Assembly: GCF_009677585.1 (NCBI RefSeq)
Contig: NZ_WKYV01000003.1
Coordinates: forward strand, 1 to 64,000
Length of the DNA stretch: 64,000 bases
Direction: 5' to 3'
Source: Lactonifactor sp. BIOML-A5
Lineage (GTDB): Bacteria; Bacillota; Clostridia; Lachnospirales; Lachnospiraceae
A program made the position numbers and the translations under genes. Shown here one piece after another: positions 34,895 to 43,948 of the stretch. Numbering within the stretch: position 1 is the first letter of the stretch; each line of letters opens with the position of its first letter. The notes below the pieces were generated by a model that saw nothing but the letters and a program-made list of their open reading frames with translations, did not search any database and was not told where the DNA came from.

Positions 34895-35704
34895 CTACAC
34901 ATGCAGCAATCTGGCTGCATTTTCATACAGAATCCTGTCCAGGCTGCCCTCAGATATAAAGTCCATGCTTTTTATTCTATTCAGATACTCCTTCACACGG
35001 TCAGCTCCCTTGTCCTCAAAGGCGCTCAGTCCGAGCCGCTCACCCTCAGAACCCCAGACAATTTTCTGATCCCCTATGCTGTGCATACAGCGCCGGATTA
35101 CAGACTCTGTGAGGCCGGGGGCAAAGGTATATTCCAGGACATCTAAAAAGGTGAGATCAATAATAACATTCTCATTCATCTTTGCCACAAGAAGCGCTTC
35201 CTCCACCCATGGATAGCCGGCGTGCATTATTACAATGTGCAGCCGGGGAAACCGTACCGCTATGTTATCAATATAGATGGGTTCATTATACTTCATCTGC
35301 TGAAACCTATGAGCCTTTATCCCTGTATGAATCAGCACCGGAACCTCCTTATCCTGTGCCAAAGCATACATTTCATCCAGCCGCCGGTCATCCGGGTAAA
35401 ACCCACTGTGGGGATAAAGCTTACAGCCTTTCACCCCCGATTCAAGCATTGTCTCAAGCTCCTTAGCCGGCTCTTTGACACTGTCCGGATGCACGGAACC
35501 CACTGCGTACAGACGTCCGCCCGACGCCCCTGCCAGATTCGCAGCCTTCCTCCAGGATACGTTTGTCCCGTGCCGGATTCCCTGTGGACCGTGGTCTGTA
35601 GCCAGTATGGCTCCTCTGTCCATCTGCAGACGGTCCAGAAAGGACAGAACTTCCTCAACCGGTGTATGTTCGGATATATGAATATGAAAATCTAAAACTT
35701 TCAT
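34895..35704 (-). CDS. amidohydrolase-2 family metal-dependent hydrolase
   Basis: This 269-residue TIM-barrel protein has the HxH motif at the N-terminus (LDFHIHISEH, residues 4-13), a later His in VLIHTGI and IVIMHAGYPW, and WGSEGERLG near the C-terminus where the family has its metal-binding Asp region. This branch (ACMSD/lactonase-like) includes decarboxylases and lactonases. The replacement of the usual GSD by GSEGE is noteworthy. It is co-transcribed with the FadR gene upstream and the SDR downstream, suggesting a lactone, amide or carboxylate intermediate. Confidence 0.82.
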   Translation of the reverse strand: MKVLDFHIHISEHTPVEEVLSFLDRLQMDRGAILATDHGPQGIRHGTNVSWRKAANLAGASGGRLYAVGSVHPDSVKEPAKELETMLESGVKGCKLYPHSGFYPDDRRLDEMYALAQDKEVPVLIHTGIKAHRFQQMKYNEPIYIDNIAVRFPRLHIVIMHAGYPWVEEALLVAKMNENVIIDLTFLDVLEYTFAPGLTESVIRRCMHSIGDQKIVWGSEGERLGLSAFEDKGADRVKEYLNRIKSMDFISEGSLDRILYENAARLLHV

Positions 35705-35753
35705 GTGTTCACCTGACTTTCCAATCCGCCAGGCACTTATGCTTTCGGTACAC

Positions 35754-36503
35754 TCACGGATCCACTTTTAAGTCTACACTGTCCATATTTTGGATTACCT
35801 TCAAAAATTCCGACTTAAAAACATCCTCGTTGAGATCCATAATCATTCTAATGTGCTCAATGTGCTGCTTCATATACTCTCCGGCCGCTTTTTCATCCCT
35901 TTTCTTAAGTGCCTGGACGATTCTGATATGATCCTGATGGACAACCTTCCTCACTTCTAAGTAGCGTCCCGTTACCTCTCTGCTCAGAGACGCCAGATTG
36001 TCCACGATCTGCATAATAAGTAAAAACAAATAATTCCCCGTGGCTTTGAATATTGTGGTGTGCAATTTTCTGTCATCCTCTGCAAAGCTGTACGGATTTT
36101 CCAGGTTAGAATTGCGCACAATGGCCTCCACTTCCTCTATCTGCTCATCGGTTATCAGCCGGGCCGCCATCTCAGCCGCGGCAGGTTCAAATAATTCCCG
36201 TATCTCCATAAGCTGTTCATAATTAAACTTTCCCAAATCCATGCAGAGACGGAAGGGCATCATTAATTTATCAACGTCCAGATCGGAAACGTACAGCCCG
36301 TCTCCCTGGTGAATGTCGATAATTCCCGAAATCACCAGTGCGCTGACCGCTTCTCTCACAGATGGCCGCCCCACGCCGAACCGCTGTGCCAGTTCCCTCT
36401 CGGAAGGCAGCTTGTCCCCCGGCTTCATATCTGATTTCAAAATTAAATCAATGATTTCGTTTGCTACAATATTTGCTTTTCGGTTTCCATCCAGGCTCCC
36501 CAT
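35754..36503 (-). CDS. FadR/GntR family transcriptional regulator
   Basis: This 249-residue regulator has a winged helix at residues 10-75 (GDKLPSERELAQRFGVGRPSVREAVSAL) and a C-terminal FCD-like helical domain (EDDRKLHTTIFKATGNYLFLLIMQIV). Such proteins usually repress catabolic operons and release DNA on binding an organic acid. The ATG at 36503 is preferred over 36548 since GAGGAG precedes it. The upstream gap holds TATTACCA (36592-36599), a half of the palindrome at 46992-47006, so this protein is the likely local regulator of the whole block. Confidence 0.92.
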   Translation of the reverse strand: MGSLDGNRKANIVANEIIDLILKSDMKPGDKLPSERELAQRFGVGRPSVREAVSALVISGIIDIHQGDGLYVSDLDVDKLMMPFRLCMDLGKFNYEQLMEIRELFEPAAAEMAARLITDEQIEEVEAIVRNSNLENPYSFAEDDRKLHTTIFKATGNYLFLLIMQIVDNLASLSREVTGRYLEVRKVVHQDHIRIVQALKKRDEKAAGEYMKQHIEHIRMIMDLNEDVFKSEFLKVIQNMDSVDLKVDP

Positions 36504-36591
36504 ATTCCTTTTCTCCTCTACTGTTATTATTTTATCGTAAAACGGCATGCAAGCGGACTTCCTGCTTGCTGTATTATGGCTACACTGACAA

Positions 36592-36599
36592 TATTACCA
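36592..36599. promoter_or_regulatory. half-site of the catabolic operator upstream of the FadR gene
   Basis: TATTACCA repeats one half of the perfect operator at 46992-47006. It lies about 90 bases upstream of the regulator start and suggests autoregulation. An eight-base match is weak evidence alone. Confidence 0.3.
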
Positions 36600-36707
36600 T
36601 ATTTCACCGCAAGTGCAAGCTGTCCCCACACTTCCTGTATGCCACCTTCAGGTAAGAAATATTCTCCCGCTTTCAAGGGATACCCGGATGAAGCGGAACT
36701 CCTTGGC

Positions 36708-38489
36708 TTACTCTATAACCACATCAATTCGTTTGCCTTCCCATACATCCACAAGTCCGAATTCTGACATTTTCAGTGTCCCAATCTCAACAGGAACACC
36801 CATGAGAGCCAACTGGGTCATGGGACCGTCAAATGTACAACCCATGTCCCTGATTACTTTGTTAAACCCGAGGACTTCTCCTACCAGTTCCTCGAAGGGT
36901 TTTTCAGACAGCAGCCCGAACAATGGGAGAGCTACCTCTGCCACCACTTTTCCGTGACAGGCTGCCACAAAGCCTCCGCCTAACTCCTGGAGCCGGTTGG
37001 CCACCACTGCCATATCCTGCTCACAGGCACCCACGATAAAAATGTCTTCCTTTTGTCCATTCCAGGTGTTGCCCATTGCCCCCTCCTTAAGGCCAAAGCC
37101 CTGGACAAACCCCACGCCCCACTTCCGCGAAGTCTGGTACCGGTCAACCTTCGCCACCTTAAGGATATCCTGCGCTCTGTCTGTCAGAACTTTCCCGTTC
37201 TCCACAGGAAGGACTGCCGTTCTTGCTTCCGTAACCAACAGCCCATTTTTCTGGCCAATCACATGCACCTTTGCAGTCCCTGCGTCCCGGGGCGCGTCAA
37301 CGGCAAAATCCCCGGCGCACATAGCCTTCTTTGGAAGCTGTACCGTTTGATAGGCAAAATCGGGATATTTCGGAGCCTGCATGCTTCCCGTATACCGGTA
37401 GTTGACCGCCACAATCTCTCCGTTGGCAATCACAGTGCCAATGGCAAACCGCGGGAGATCCAAAACGATCAGAATATCAGCGATTCTGCCCGGTGCGATT
37501 CCCCCCATGTCATCGTCAACTCCCGCATATCTGGCTGCACGTATGCTCGCCATCTGAACCGCAGTCATGGGATCCACGCCCCTCTCAATCATCCCTCTGA
37601 CCTTATAGTCCAGGTGCCCAAGGGAATACAGTTCCGCAACCTCTTCTTCATCTGTGCAGATCATAAAATTACTGGAGTCCAGTTTTTTCTCCACAAGGGT
37701 TTTGCTCATATTGTCAATGTCCCTGGCCGCCGTGCCCTGGCGGGTCATAATGGCAAGCCCCAGTCTGGCCCGGTCTACGGCCTCGCTGCACTCCACACAT
37801 TCATGAGTGGAGGAATGTCCAAGACAGCAGTAGGCCTGCAGCGTCTTTTCAGGAGTCTCACTGTCATGCCCCAGATTTCTTTTGCCCTGGCGCAGCGTCT
37901 CCTCCAGAAGCTTAAGCACCACCTCATCCTTCTCTGTCATCATGCTCACGGGCCATTCACTGATCCCTATGCACTCAGGATAAGATAGTAATTCAAACAA
38001 ATCTTCCGCCGACACCTGCCCGGAATTTCCAAACGGTCCGTTCTGTACGTAAATTTGCGAGGCCACCTGATAAATGGGTTTTAAGGGTGTCTTTTTCATC
38101 TCATCCAGACAAAAGCGTATAGCCTTCTTTCCTCTGGCAATGCCTATCTCATAAAAATCTGTGATGATGCCTGTAGTGCCGTGAGCAAGCACCGCCTTGG
38201 CAAACTCGGTCATGGTCAGCTGCGAGCCTCCCACGTGCTGGTGAGTCTCAATCATTCCCGGACACAGATAACATCCCGCGGCGTCAATTCTCTTCGTATT
38301 TTCTCCAATTGTATGTGACACATCCCCCACATAGGCGATACGGGTCCCTTTTACGGCTATATCCGCAGGATAGTATTCCCCGGTATACACATTTACCAGG
38401 GTTCCCCCTGTGATTACCATATCCGCCGGTTCCCTGCCCAGAGCCACCTGAGCCGCTTCTATCCTCGGTGTCTGATTTGCATACTCCAT
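36708..38489 (-). CDS. adenine deaminase family amidohydrolase (COG1001)
   Basis: This 593-residue protein has the adenine deaminase architecture: N-terminal beta domain (residues 24-70), a TIM barrel with PGMIETHQHVGG, GISEW, a GHDSETP His and HECVECSEAVDRARLGLAIMTRQG, and the C-terminal ADE domain. Typical enzymes have HxHxES after the first metal motif; here it is THQHVGGS, and the usual DD pair is TDEEE. The substrate may therefore differ from adenine. AGGAGG precedes the ATG. It follows the duplicated binding protein by 11 bases, hinting that the imported molecule is its substrate. Confidence 0.78.
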   Translation of the reverse strand: MEYANQTPRIEAAQVALGREPADMVITGGTLVNVYTGEYYPADIAVKGTRIAYVGDVSHTIGENTKRIDAAGCYLCPGMIETHQHVGGSQLTMTEFAKAVLAHGTTGIITDFYEIGIARGKKAIRFCLDEMKKTPLKPIYQVASQIYVQNGPFGNSGQVSAEDLFELLSYPECIGISEWPVSMMTEKDEVVLKLLEETLRQGKRNLGHDSETPEKTLQAYCCLGHSSTHECVECSEAVDRARLGLAIMTRQGTAARDIDNMSKTLVEKKLDSSNFMICTDEEEVAELYSLGHLDYKVRGMIERGVDPMTAVQMASIRAARYAGVDDDMGGIAPGRIADILIVLDLPRFAIGTVIANGEIVAVNYRYTGSMQAPKYPDFAYQTVQLPKKAMCAGDFAVDAPRDAGTAKVHVIGQKNGLLVTEARTAVLPVENGKVLTDRAQDILKVAKVDRYQTSRKWGVGFVQGFGLKEGAMGNTWNGQKEDIFIVGACEQDMAVVANRLQELGGGFVAACHGKVVAEVALPLFGLLSEKPFEELVGEVLGFNKVIRDMGCTFDGPMTQLALMGVPVEIGTLKMSEFGLVDVWEGKRIDVVIE

Positions 38490-38500
38490 AATTCATCCTC

Positions 38501-40420
38501 CTAATTTTCCTGCAGAGAGTCGTAGATTTTCTCCAGATACACGGTGCTCATTGTCTGTATGGGGGGCTTAATGTGCCTGTTTTCCGGGGGCGTGCCCTGT
38601 ATCGTCAGAACCGCATTCTCAACAAACATCTTTCCCATCTCTTCCGGATACTGTACAATAGTTGCCGCCATCTCTCCCTTATAGACGTTCTGAATCGCCT
38701 CCAGCGCCCCATTGTATCCGCACAGAAGCACATCCTCAGTCTTGTTGGCAGCCTTTAGCGCTTCCATGGCGCCGATGGCCATCTCGTCATTCATAGCCAT
38801 AACTGCCGACAAGTCCGGATTACCGGCTATGATATCACTCATAGCGTTCAGGCCCTCATCTCTGGCCCAATTAGCCGCCACAGATGCCGCCACTTCTATA
38901 TCGGGATATTGATCAATTACGCTGTGGAAGCCTTTTAGCCGGTCTGTGTTCGTGGATGACCCTGAACCGCCCTCTATAATAGCAATTTTGCCTTTTCCGC
39001 CGATCTGTTCTGTCATCCATTCCCCTGCCAGCTCACCGCCTAATACATTGTCAGTTCCAATATAGGCCACTACCTCTCCGCCGTCCACATCAGAGTCAAT
39101 GGTAAATACGGGGATTCCCGCCTCATTGGCTGCCTCCACTACGGGTATATTTCCTGATGCATCAAAGGGTGTGATTGCTATGGCATCTACCTTTGTCTGG
39201 ATCATATCTTCCGAGGCCTTTACATTTTCCTCAATGGTCTTAGAGCCAAGAACTGTGATATCAACCCCCATGATATCCGCCATTGCCTCGGCCCCGTTCT
39301 TTACGGACAGGAAAAACGGGTTGCTCAAATCCCCCACTACCATCCCCAAACGGTATCTTTTATCTGCTTTCACAGACGTGGTATAATCTAACTTCATGTC
39401 CGTATCCGTGATAGCAGCCATTGCCTTGTTGGCTGACACCGTATCTACCATATATACAGGAGGCTTCAGGTGATCCGTATCCGGGTATACACCTCTTGCT
39501 GCAATGTCATACGCAGCGTCTACAAACATCCTCCCCATTTCCTCCGGGAACTGGGCCACGGTTGCCGCCATATCGCCGTTATAAATATTCTGTATCGCCT
39601 CTGCCGCCCCATTATACCCGCACAGGACAACATCCTGCGTCTTTCCGGCCGCCTTCAGCGCTTCCATGGCCCCCAGGGCCATCTCATCATTCATGGCCAT
39701 TACTGCCGCAAGGTCCGGATTGCCGGCTATGATATCGCTCATGGCATTCAGCCCTTCGTCCCTGGCCCAGTTGGCCGCCACAGACGCCACCACCTCGATC
39801 TCCGGATACTGATCGATGACATTGCGGAATCCCTTCAGCCGGTAAGTATTAGTAGACGAGCCTGATCCCCCTTCTATAATGGCAATCTTTCCTTTTCCGT
39901 TGATTTTGTCTGCCATCCATTCCCCGGCCAGTTCTCCTCCCAGCTCATTGTCTGTACCAATATAGGAGACAACCTCTCCTCCGTCCACAGTGGAGTCAAT
40001 GGTAAACACAGGGATCCCCGCCGCATTGGCCGATTCCACCAGAGGAATATTGCCCGTGGCGTCAAATGGCGTGATTGCCATAACATCCACCTTCGTCTGG
40101 ATCATATCCTCCCCTGCCTTTACATTTTCCTCAATGGTTTTGGAGCCAAGGACTGTAATTGAGACACCCAGTTCTCCGGCCCGCTTCTCAGCCGCCTCTT
40201 TGACTGTGAGAAAAAAGGGGTTGCTTAGATCCCCCACTATCATCCCCAGCCGAATATCCTCCGGCTGCTTAGTCTCTGCTGTCTTGCCTTCCTCCTTCGT
40301 CTCTGTGGTCTCTGTCTCCTCTGCCTTCTGCTTTGCGCAGCCGGGCAGCATACTCACTGCCAGTAAAGCTGCCAAAAGTATAGATATCCATCTGTTTCCT
40401 TTCCTTTGTTTTCTTTTCAT
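38501..40420 (-). CDS. tandem-duplicated sugar-binding lipoprotein of an ABC importer
   Basis: This 639-residue protein has a lipobox (MLPGC, Cys28) and a Thr/Glu/Lys-rich linker, then two complete type I periplasmic-binding-protein domains of the RbsB kind at residues 58-339 and 358-639. The repeats are offset by exactly 300 residues and mostly identical: both contain GDLSNPFFL, TVLGSKTIEENVKA, EDMIQTKVD, ELAGEWM, KIAIIEGGSGSSTNT, WARDEGLNAMSDIIAGNPDL and LCGYNGA. Family members normally have one domain of about 300 residues. It sits with a matching permease and ATPase. Confidence 0.92.
   Translation of the reverse strand: MKRKQRKGNRWISILLAALLAVSMLPGCAKQKAEETETTETKEEGKTAETKQPEDIRLGMIVGDLSNPFFLTVKEAAEKRAGELGVSITVLGSKTIEENVKAGEDMIQTKVDVMAITPFDATGNIPLVESANAAGIPVFTIDSTVDGGEVVSYIGTDNELGGELAGEWMADKINGKGKIAIIEGGSGSSTNTYRLKGFRNVIDQYPEIEVVASVAANWARDEGLNAMSDIIAGNPDLAAVMAMNDEMALGAMEALKAAGKTQDVVLCGYNGAAEAIQNIYNGDMAATVAQFPEEMGRMFVDAAYDIAARGVYPDTDHLKPPVYMVDTVSANKAMAAITDTDMKLDYTTSVKADKRYRLGMVVGDLSNPFFLSVKNGAEAMADIMGVDITVLGSKTIEENVKASEDMIQTKVDAIAITPFDASGNIPVVEAANEAGIPVFTIDSDVDGGEVVAYIGTDNVLGGELAGEWMTEQIGGKGKIAIIEGGSGSSTNTDRLKGFHSVIDQYPDIEVAASVAANWARDEGLNAMSDIIAGNPDLSAVMAMNDEMAIGAMEALKAANKTEDVLLCGYNGALEAIQNVYKGEMAATIVQYPEEMGKMFVENAVLTIQGTPPENRHIKPPIQTMSTVYLEKIYDSLQEN
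38504..40249. repeat. in-frame tandem repeat, two copies of about 850-900 bp
   Basis: The two binding-protein domains correspond to DNA copies at 39350-40249 and 38504-39349 with a 900-bp period. Long stretches match at DNA level with scattered, mostly silent differences, for example around 38950-39200 against 39850-40100. This indicates an old in-frame duplication under purifying selection, not a recent assembly-type repeat. Confidence 0.9.
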
Positions 40421-40437
40421 CTTTCTCCTCCTAACTT

Positions 40438-41415
40438 TTAACGCTCTTTTTTGCTGAACTGATCAATGAGAATCGCCGCAATGATGATAAGACCGATACA
40501 AACCTGCTGCCAATAGGCAGATACCCCGATGATATTCAGTCCATTTCTAATGGAGATCGTTATCATAACACCTACAACCGTTCCTCTCAGGCTTCCTATG
40601 CCTCCGCTCAGGGAGGTCCCCCCGATTACTACGGAGGCAATGGTATCCATAACATCTGCCTCACCGATGGTTGCCTGCCCGGAATTGAGCCTTGAGGTAA
40701 CAATGACACCTGCCAGTGCAGCTAAGGTCCCTGATATTATGAACACCAGCATCTTTGTTTTCTTCACATTTATACCAGACAGGCCGGCCGCCTCCTCATT
40801 TCCTCCCACAGCAAACAGATTCACGCCGAATTTTGTGGATTTAACAACAACTCCGAATACGGCCAGCAGAATGAGGAAAATAATAACCGGAAACGGAATC
40901 GCCCCAATCTTCCCCTGGCCCAGGAATTTAAACAGGCCGGGGAATCCATAAACGGAGGTTCCTCCTGTGATAATCAGAGCAAGCCCCCTGGCAATGCCCT
41001 GCATGCTTAAGGTTGCAACAAATGCAGGAAAATTAAATCTGGATACCAGGAAACCATTTACCATTCCGCACACGGTTCCCACCAACAGGGCAATAAGCAG
41101 CGCCGCGAATATGGGCAGCTGGTATTTGACACTTAATACGGCTATGACGGCACCGGCAAACGCTTCTATAGAACCCAGAGACAGGTCGATCTGGCCGGAG
41201 ATGAGAATCAGTGTCATTCCAATGGCCAGGATCATAATATTAGCCGACTGGAGAAACATATTGCTGAAATTGCTGATGGTCAAAAAATACGGTGATACAA
41301 TACTCAGGGATATCCAGATGGCAATCAGCGCAAACAGAGTACTTAAGTTCTTTACCGTGGATCTGTTCACATACTTTCCTACCCATGCTTTTTCTTTTTC
41401 AAGCTGTGCTTTCAT
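40438..41415 (-). CDS. ABC transporter permease, RbsC type
   Basis: This 325-residue permease has about nine to ten hydrophobic helices and the family segments ILISGQIDLSLGSIEAFAGAV, GFLVSRFNFPAFVATLSMQGIARGLALI and TSLSGGIGSLRGTVVG (listed as separate helices). It belongs with ribose/AI-2/nucleoside-type importers. The ATG at 41415 is favoured because AGGAGG lies six bases before it; the frame from 41466 would overlap the ATPase further. With that start the overlap with the ATPase end is 17 bases, showing coupling. Confidence 0.93.
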   Translation of the reverse strand: MKAQLEKEKAWVGKYVNRSTVKNLSTLFALIAIWISLSIVSPYFLTISNFSNMFLQSANIMILAIGMTLILISGQIDLSLGSIEAFAGAVIAVLSVKYQLPIFAALLIALLVGTVCGMVNGFLVSRFNFPAFVATLSMQGIARGLALIITGGTSVYGFPGLFKFLGQGKIGAIPFPVIIFLILLAVFGVVVKSTKFGVNLFAVGGNEEAAGLSGINVKKTKMLVFIISGTLAALAGVIVTSRLNSGQATIGEADVMDTIASVVIGGTSLSGGIGSLRGTVVGVMITISIRNGLNIIGVSAYWQQVCIGLIIIAAILIDQFSKKER

Positions 41416-42919
41416 CTTTAACCTCCTTTGCGCAGTAATGAATGATAAGCTCCTCCGTTGCCTCACGAGCTGTCAGTCTGGCTGTTATATGGCCATACCT
41501 CATGACCAGGATTCTGTCACTGATATTCAGAATCTCAGGCAGTTCGGAGGATATCATAATAATGGCCGCCCCCGCCTTTGCCAGCTGTTCCATCAGCATA
41601 TAAATCTCTGCCTTGGCTCCGATATCAATCCCTCTGGTGGGCTCATCAAATATAATAATTTTGGCATTCACGGACATCCATTTTCCCAATATCACCTTCT
41701 GCTGGTTCCCCCCGCTTAGATTTTTTACAAGCTGCTTCAGAGACGGGGTCTTTATCTTGATGACATCCACATAATACTTCGCGTTCTCGGCAACGGCTTT
41801 TTTATCCACAAACGGACCCTTAAAAAATTTCGGTTTTGTTTTGATGCAGTTTAGTCCTGAGACTGAGATATTGTCTTTGATGGACATATTCAGCAGCAGC
41901 CCCTGGTTTTTCCGGTCTTCCGTCAGCAGCGCGATTCCGTGGTTGACAGCATCTGTGACATTACGGATCTGGACTTTTTTGCCCTCAATCCATATCTCAC
42001 CGCTGTCCACCGGATCCGCGCCGAACACAGCCCTCACCAGCTCCGTTCTCCCTGCGCCCACAAATCCGGATATTCCCAGAATTTCACCGGCCCTGGCAGA
42101 AAAGGAAATGTCGTGAAGTACACCGCTTTTGGAGAGATGCTTCACCTCCAGAAGCGTCTCTCCCGGTGTGATCTGCATCTTGGGATAGCGGTTGGACAAG
42201 TCTCTTCCTACCATGCGGGTGATGATTTCATCCATATTCGTGTCCTTTATATCCATGGATGTAACCAGCTGTCCGTCCCGGAGAATGGTAACCCTGTCAC
42301 AGATATCCATAATCTCCTCCAGGCGGTGGGATACATAGGTGATAGAAACTCCCCGTTCCTTCAGCTCCCGGATCACCTGAAAGAGCTTTTCCTGTTCCGT
42401 GGGACTCAGGGAAGAGGTGGGCTCGTCCATAAAGATGATTTTTGCATTGTGGGACAGGGATTTTGCAATCTCTACCATCTGAGCCTGAGAAATACTTAAT
42501 TTTTTTATCTTTGTCCTGGGAGAAAAGTCCAGCCCAAGCAGTTCCAGATAATGTCCTGCTTCCTCATACATCCGCTTTTTGTCGATCAGGCCATTCCTTT
42601 TTGTGGGGAGATTTCCCATGAAAATATTGGCTGCCACATCCAGTTCAGGAAGCAGATTCAGTTCCTGATGAATGACACTGATCCCCAGGTCAAAGGCCTC
42701 TCTTGGATGCTGAGGGGCATAGGGCTTTCCGTCCAAAAGTATCTCCCCTCCGTCCGGCCTGTAGATTCCCGTAAGAGATTTGATCAGTGTGGATTTTCCG
42801 GCGCCGTTCTCCCCTACCAGGGCATGGACCTCCCCCTTTTTCAGAATGAAGTCTACACCGTTTAAAGCCTGCACCCCAGCAAAATGCTTTTTCAACCCTT
42901 TTACTTCTAAAACCGGCAT
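41399..42919 (-). CDS. sugar ABC transporter ATP-binding protein, RbsA type
   Basis: This 506-residue protein carries two fused ABC domains. The first has Walker A GENGAGKST, signature LSISQAQMVEIAK and Walker B IIFMDEPTSSL. The second has the degenerate P-loop SGFVGAGRTE, signature LSGGNQQKV and IIFDEPTRGID. This asymmetric arrangement is normal for monosaccharide-type ABC importers. Substrate class (pentose, inositol, nucleoside, AI-2-like) is not resolved. It lies between the E1 beta gene and the permease. Confidence 0.95.
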   Translation of the reverse strand: MPVLEVKGLKKHFAGVQALNGVDFILKKGEVHALVGENGAGKSTLIKSLTGIYRPDGGEILLDGKPYAPQHPREAFDLGISVIHQELNLLPELDVAANIFMGNLPTKRNGLIDKKRMYEEAGHYLELLGLDFSPRTKIKKLSISQAQMVEIAKSLSHNAKIIFMDEPTSSLSPTEQEKLFQVIRELKERGVSITYVSHRLEEIMDICDRVTILRDGQLVTSMDIKDTNMDEIITRMVGRDLSNRYPKMQITPGETLLEVKHLSKSGVLHDISFSARAGEILGISGFVGAGRTELVRAVFGADPVDSGEIWIEGKKVQIRNVTDAVNHGIALLTEDRKNQGLLLNMSIKDNISVSGLNCIKTKPKFFKGPFVDKKAVAENAKYYVDVIKIKTPSLKQLVKNLSGGNQQKVILGKWMSVNAKIIIFDEPTRGIDIGAKAEIYMLMEQLAKAGAAIIMISSELPEILNISDRILVMRYGHITARLTAREATEELIIHYCAKEVKDESTA

Positions 42920-42949
42920 ACTGTCACTTCCTTTCTTCCTCCGGGAAGC

Positions 42950-43930
42950 CTACGCCATCCCCAGCAGTTCCCTAGCTTTGGCAGCAATCTCGTTCTCCGA
43001 GGGTACCGTAGAAGCCTCATATTCGGGAATATAGTGGTATGGCAAATCCGGCATGGTCAGACGGGCCATCCGGGTACCTGCCCCGCCTTCTGCCACCCTT
43101 GTCATAATCTCTCCCGCAATGCTGCCGGTTCTGGGAGACTCTTCGGCTACCACCAGTCTTCCTGTCTTTTTCACAGACTCCAGAATCATCTGATAATCCA
43201 TAGGCTTAATTGTTCTGGGGTCAATCACCTCTGCCTGGATACCCTCAGTCTCCAGCATGTCTGCTGCCCTGGCTGCCCGCAATGCCATCATTCCCCAGGC
43301 GACAATGGTAAGGTCCTTTCCCTCCCGCACAATCCTTCCTTTTCCTAGTTCCGTTTCAAAATAGGTGTCCTCCACTTCTTCCTCCACGTCGTATACCTGC
43401 CTGTGTTCCAGGAAGATCACCGGATCGCCGCACTTTAAGGAAGCTCTCAGCAATCCCATGGCATCCCTCACAGTACTGGGGGCGACAATAGTAAGCCCGG
43501 GTGAATTATGAAGCCAGGCCTCCGTACATTGACTGTGCTCCGGCCCCCCTCCCCCAGCGGAAAAAAGTCCCATAGGCGCCCGGATTACCATATGGATAGG
43601 TTCCCGGTATCTGTGCTGGTATCTCCATTTAGGAATGTCATTTACAATCTCATTTCCCACACACAGCAGAAAGTCAGCCGCCCAGATTTCAGGAACTACT
43701 GTCATGCCGGCCAGAGCCGCGCCAAAGGCAATGCCTATGATACCGTTCTCTGCCACCGGGCACTCCAGGATACGTTCCTTTCCATAGGTAAGATGAAACT
43801 TTGGCGTGATTACCTTTGAAAACAGAGAGCCGGTGTAATAGAAAGCCTCTCCCATCATGAGCATTTCCTGGTTTTTCTGCATTTCTTCAAACAATACTCT
43901 GCGTATTCCTTCCCTCAGTGTTACTCTCAT
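42950..43930 (-). CDS. TPP-dependent 2-oxo/acetoin dehydrogenase E1 beta subunit
   Basis: This 326-residue protein of the transketolase-like E1 beta family has MLMMGEAFYY, ECPVAENGIIGIAFGAALAGM, RAPMG and the C-terminal transketolase domain VIDPRTIKPMDYQMILESVKKTGRLVVAEE. With the adjacent alpha subunit it would form an alpha2-beta2 E1 that decarboxylates a 2-oxo acid or cleaves acetoin using thiamine diphosphate. No E2 (lipoyl acyltransferase) or E3 gene is near. GGAGG precedes the ATG. Confidence 0.9.
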   Translation of the reverse strand: MRVTLREGIRRVLFEEMQKNQEMLMMGEAFYYTGSLFSKVITPKFHLTYGKERILECPVAENGIIGIAFGAALAGMTVVPEIWAADFLLCVGNEIVNDIPKWRYQHRYREPIHMVIRAPMGLFSAGGGGPEHSQCTEAWLHNSPGLTIVAPSTVRDAMGLLRASLKCGDPVIFLEHRQVYDVEEEVEDTYFETELGKGRIVREGKDLTIVAWGMMALRAARAADMLETEGIQAEVIDPRTIKPMDYQMILESVKKTGRLVVAEESPRTGSIAGEIMTRVAEGGAGTRMARLTMPDLPYHYIPEYEASTVPSENEIAAKARELLGMA

Positions 43931-43948
43931 GTTTTACCTCCTATCTGA

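Noticed and set aside
37053..37988. 311-codon open frame on the plus strand
   Set aside because: It is antisense to the adenine-deaminase-family gene, has no ribosome binding site and codes a Pro/His/Ser-rich sequence without motifs; it mirrors codon use of the real gene.
38501..40420. Two separate binding-protein genes joined by a sequencing error
   Set aside because: One uninterrupted frame runs through both domains, the second has no signal peptide, lipobox or ribosome binding site, and the copies differ at many silent positions, so a true fusion is more likely.
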